Below are positions 5,499-5,963 of a DNA stretch of 5,963 bases, in pieces. The position numbers and the translations under genes are program-made. Below the pieces are notes generated by a model. That model did no database searches and had not been told where the DNA came from. It saw only the letters and a program-made list of their open reading frames with translations. Position 1 is the first letter of the stretch; each line of letters begins with the position of its first letter. Source of the stretch: Actinomycetes bacterium. GTDB lineage: Bacteria > Actinomycetota > Actinomycetes > S36-B12 > UBA5976. The stretch lies in NCBI GenBank assembly GCA_021784375.1, contig JAJXSV010000143.1, positions 1-5,963 of the forward strand. The letters are read 5' to 3'.

Positions 5499-5504
5499 AC
5501 GCTA
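5499..5504 (-). promoter_or_regulatory. Possible -10 box for moaD
   Basis: The minus strand reads TAGCGT, which fits TANNNT, about 13 bases before the moaD ribosome binding site end. The large inverted repeat at 5513-5535 would then lie just upstream, in the spacer and -35 region. No -35 box is recognisable, so this is a weak call. Confidence 0.25.
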
Positions 5505-5512
5505 ACGCGGGA

Positions 5513-5564
5513 GGGGTGGCAGTGTCCGCCACCCCCCGGGGCCCGGGCCACCCCCGCGGGCCCC
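5513..5564. repeat. Two adjacent strong inverted repeats between moaD and ccmE
   Basis: GGGGTGGC (5513-5520) pairs perfectly with GCCACCCC (5528-5535) around a 7-base loop. Immediately after it, GGGGCCC (5538-5544) pairs with GGGCCCC (5558-5564) around a 13-base loop. Both lie in the 137 bases between two divergent genes, upstream of the proposed transcription starts on either side. They could be operators for a shared regulator or structural elements. They are almost pure G+C, so low-complexity composition may explain part of the pairing. Confidence 0.5.
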
Positions 5565-5585
5565 AGGGCTGGGTCTAAATGCCCG

Positions 5586-5591
5586 TAGAAT
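5586..5591 (+). promoter_or_regulatory. -10 box for the ccmE-like gene
   Basis: TAGAAT matches the TATAAT consensus at five of six positions. Transcription would start near the A at 5598, leaving a leader of about 19 bases with the ribosome binding site GGAGG (5607-5611) 5 bases before the ATG at 5617. No -35 box is seen; the upstream bases are G/C only. Confidence 0.5.
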
Positions 5592-5616
5592 CACCGAAAC
5601 GCTGACGGAGGTCGGG

Positions 5617-5963
5617 ATGGGTAGCGAGGTGCAGGCGCCGCCTGCGAGCGTCGAACCGCCGCTCGAAGCCAGCCGTTCCAAGGCGGTGCTCGCCATCATG
5701 GCGGCCATCGTGGCTGTAGTGGTCATCGGGCTGGTGGCGGTGTCGGCCATCGGCGGCTCGGTGCTGTACTACAAGACGCCCTCCGAGATCATGCAACAGC
5801 ATCCCACCGACTCCGTGCGCCTGGCCGGCAAGCTGGTGCGCGGTACGCAGGTGACGCACGACGACGGCTCCGTCACCTTCGATGTCACCGACGGCAAGAC
5901 CACCGTGCATGTCCGCTACACCGGTGGCGCCACCACTGCGCTGCAATCCGCTGCCCGACAGAT
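5617..5963 (+). CDS. ccmE: Cytochrome c maturation protein CcmE-like haem chaperone (partial, runs off right edge)
   Basis: The first 115 residues are present. An unstructured N-terminus (MGSEVQAPPASVEPPLEASRS begins it) leads to one membrane helix at about 24-45. After the helix comes YYKTPSEIMQ (51-60), matching the conserved Y..TP.E/REI region of CcmE. Next is the OB-fold stretch: SVRLAGKLVRGT (66-77), then SVTFDVTDGKTTVHVRYTG (85-103), matching the CcmE pattern of RVGGMV.PGS, V.F...D....V.V.Y.G. CcmE holds haem covalently at the cell exterior and passes it to the CcmF/H lyase. The usual LPDLFREGQ after Y.G is replaced by ATTALQSAARQ, so this copy is divergent there. The haem-binding His lies past the edge and cannot be checked. 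It may start a ccm cluster to the right. Confidence 0.75.
   Translation, partial: MGSEVQAPPASVEPPLEASRSKAVLAIMAAIVAVVVIGLVAVSAIGGSVLYYKTPSEIMQQHPTDSVRLAGKLVRGTQVTHDDGSVTFDVTDGKTTVHVRYTGGATTALQSAARQ

Noticed and set aside
1..5963. tRNA, rRNA, CRISPR array, insertion sequence or attachment site
   Set aside because: No cloverleaf, no regular direct repeat series, no transposase or integrase and no terminal repeats were seen on either strand.

Overview
This is a GC-rich chromosomal window that most resembles an actinobacterium (Actinomycetota). The grounds are strong G/C preference at third codon positions, GTG starts, TANNNT-type -10 boxes without clear -35 boxes, two genes that look leaderless, and gene families typical of that phylum. 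The genus cannot be told from the sequence. No mobile element, CRISPR array, rRNA or tRNA was seen.

Layout. Positions 1-111 hold the 3' end of an unrecognised membrane-protein-like gene (+). It converges on a minus-strand lipoprotein with a phosphodiester glycosidase (NAGPA/DUF2233-type) domain (117-1073). Upstream of that, also on the minus strand, is a 192-residue FAD-only relative of thioredoxin reductase (1220-1798). A roughly 295-base divergent intergenic region follows; it holds a perfect 16-bp palindrome and a short leader-type ORF with a good ribosome binding site. On the plus strand come a two-gene ABC-2 transporter (ATPase 2094-2807, six-helix permease 2804-3595), then the molybdenum cofactor genes moaB/mog (3716-4201) and moaA (4243-5229). 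MoaD (5240-5479) converges on moaA from the minus strand. A CcmE-like haem chaperone gene (5617 onward) is divergent from moaD and runs off the right edge.

How the genes fit together. MoaA performs the first step of molybdopterin synthesis from GTP. MoaD is the small sulfur-carrier subunit of molybdopterin synthase, and MoaB/Mog adenylylates molybdopterin before molybdenum insertion. A CcmE-like cytochrome c maturation protein beside them suggests a locus serving respiratory enzymes such as a nitrate- or other oxyanion-reducing chain, but no such enzyme is in the window. The ABC transporter, mini-reductase and lipoprotein have no obvious link to that pathway.

The most unusual items are the cysteine-free, NADPH-domain-less reductase with an atypical FAD motif; long inverted repeats in the 5' regions of several genes; two leaderless start regions of identical geometry; and a CcmE homologue in an apparently actinobacterial genome. 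I do not see a convincing new multigene system.
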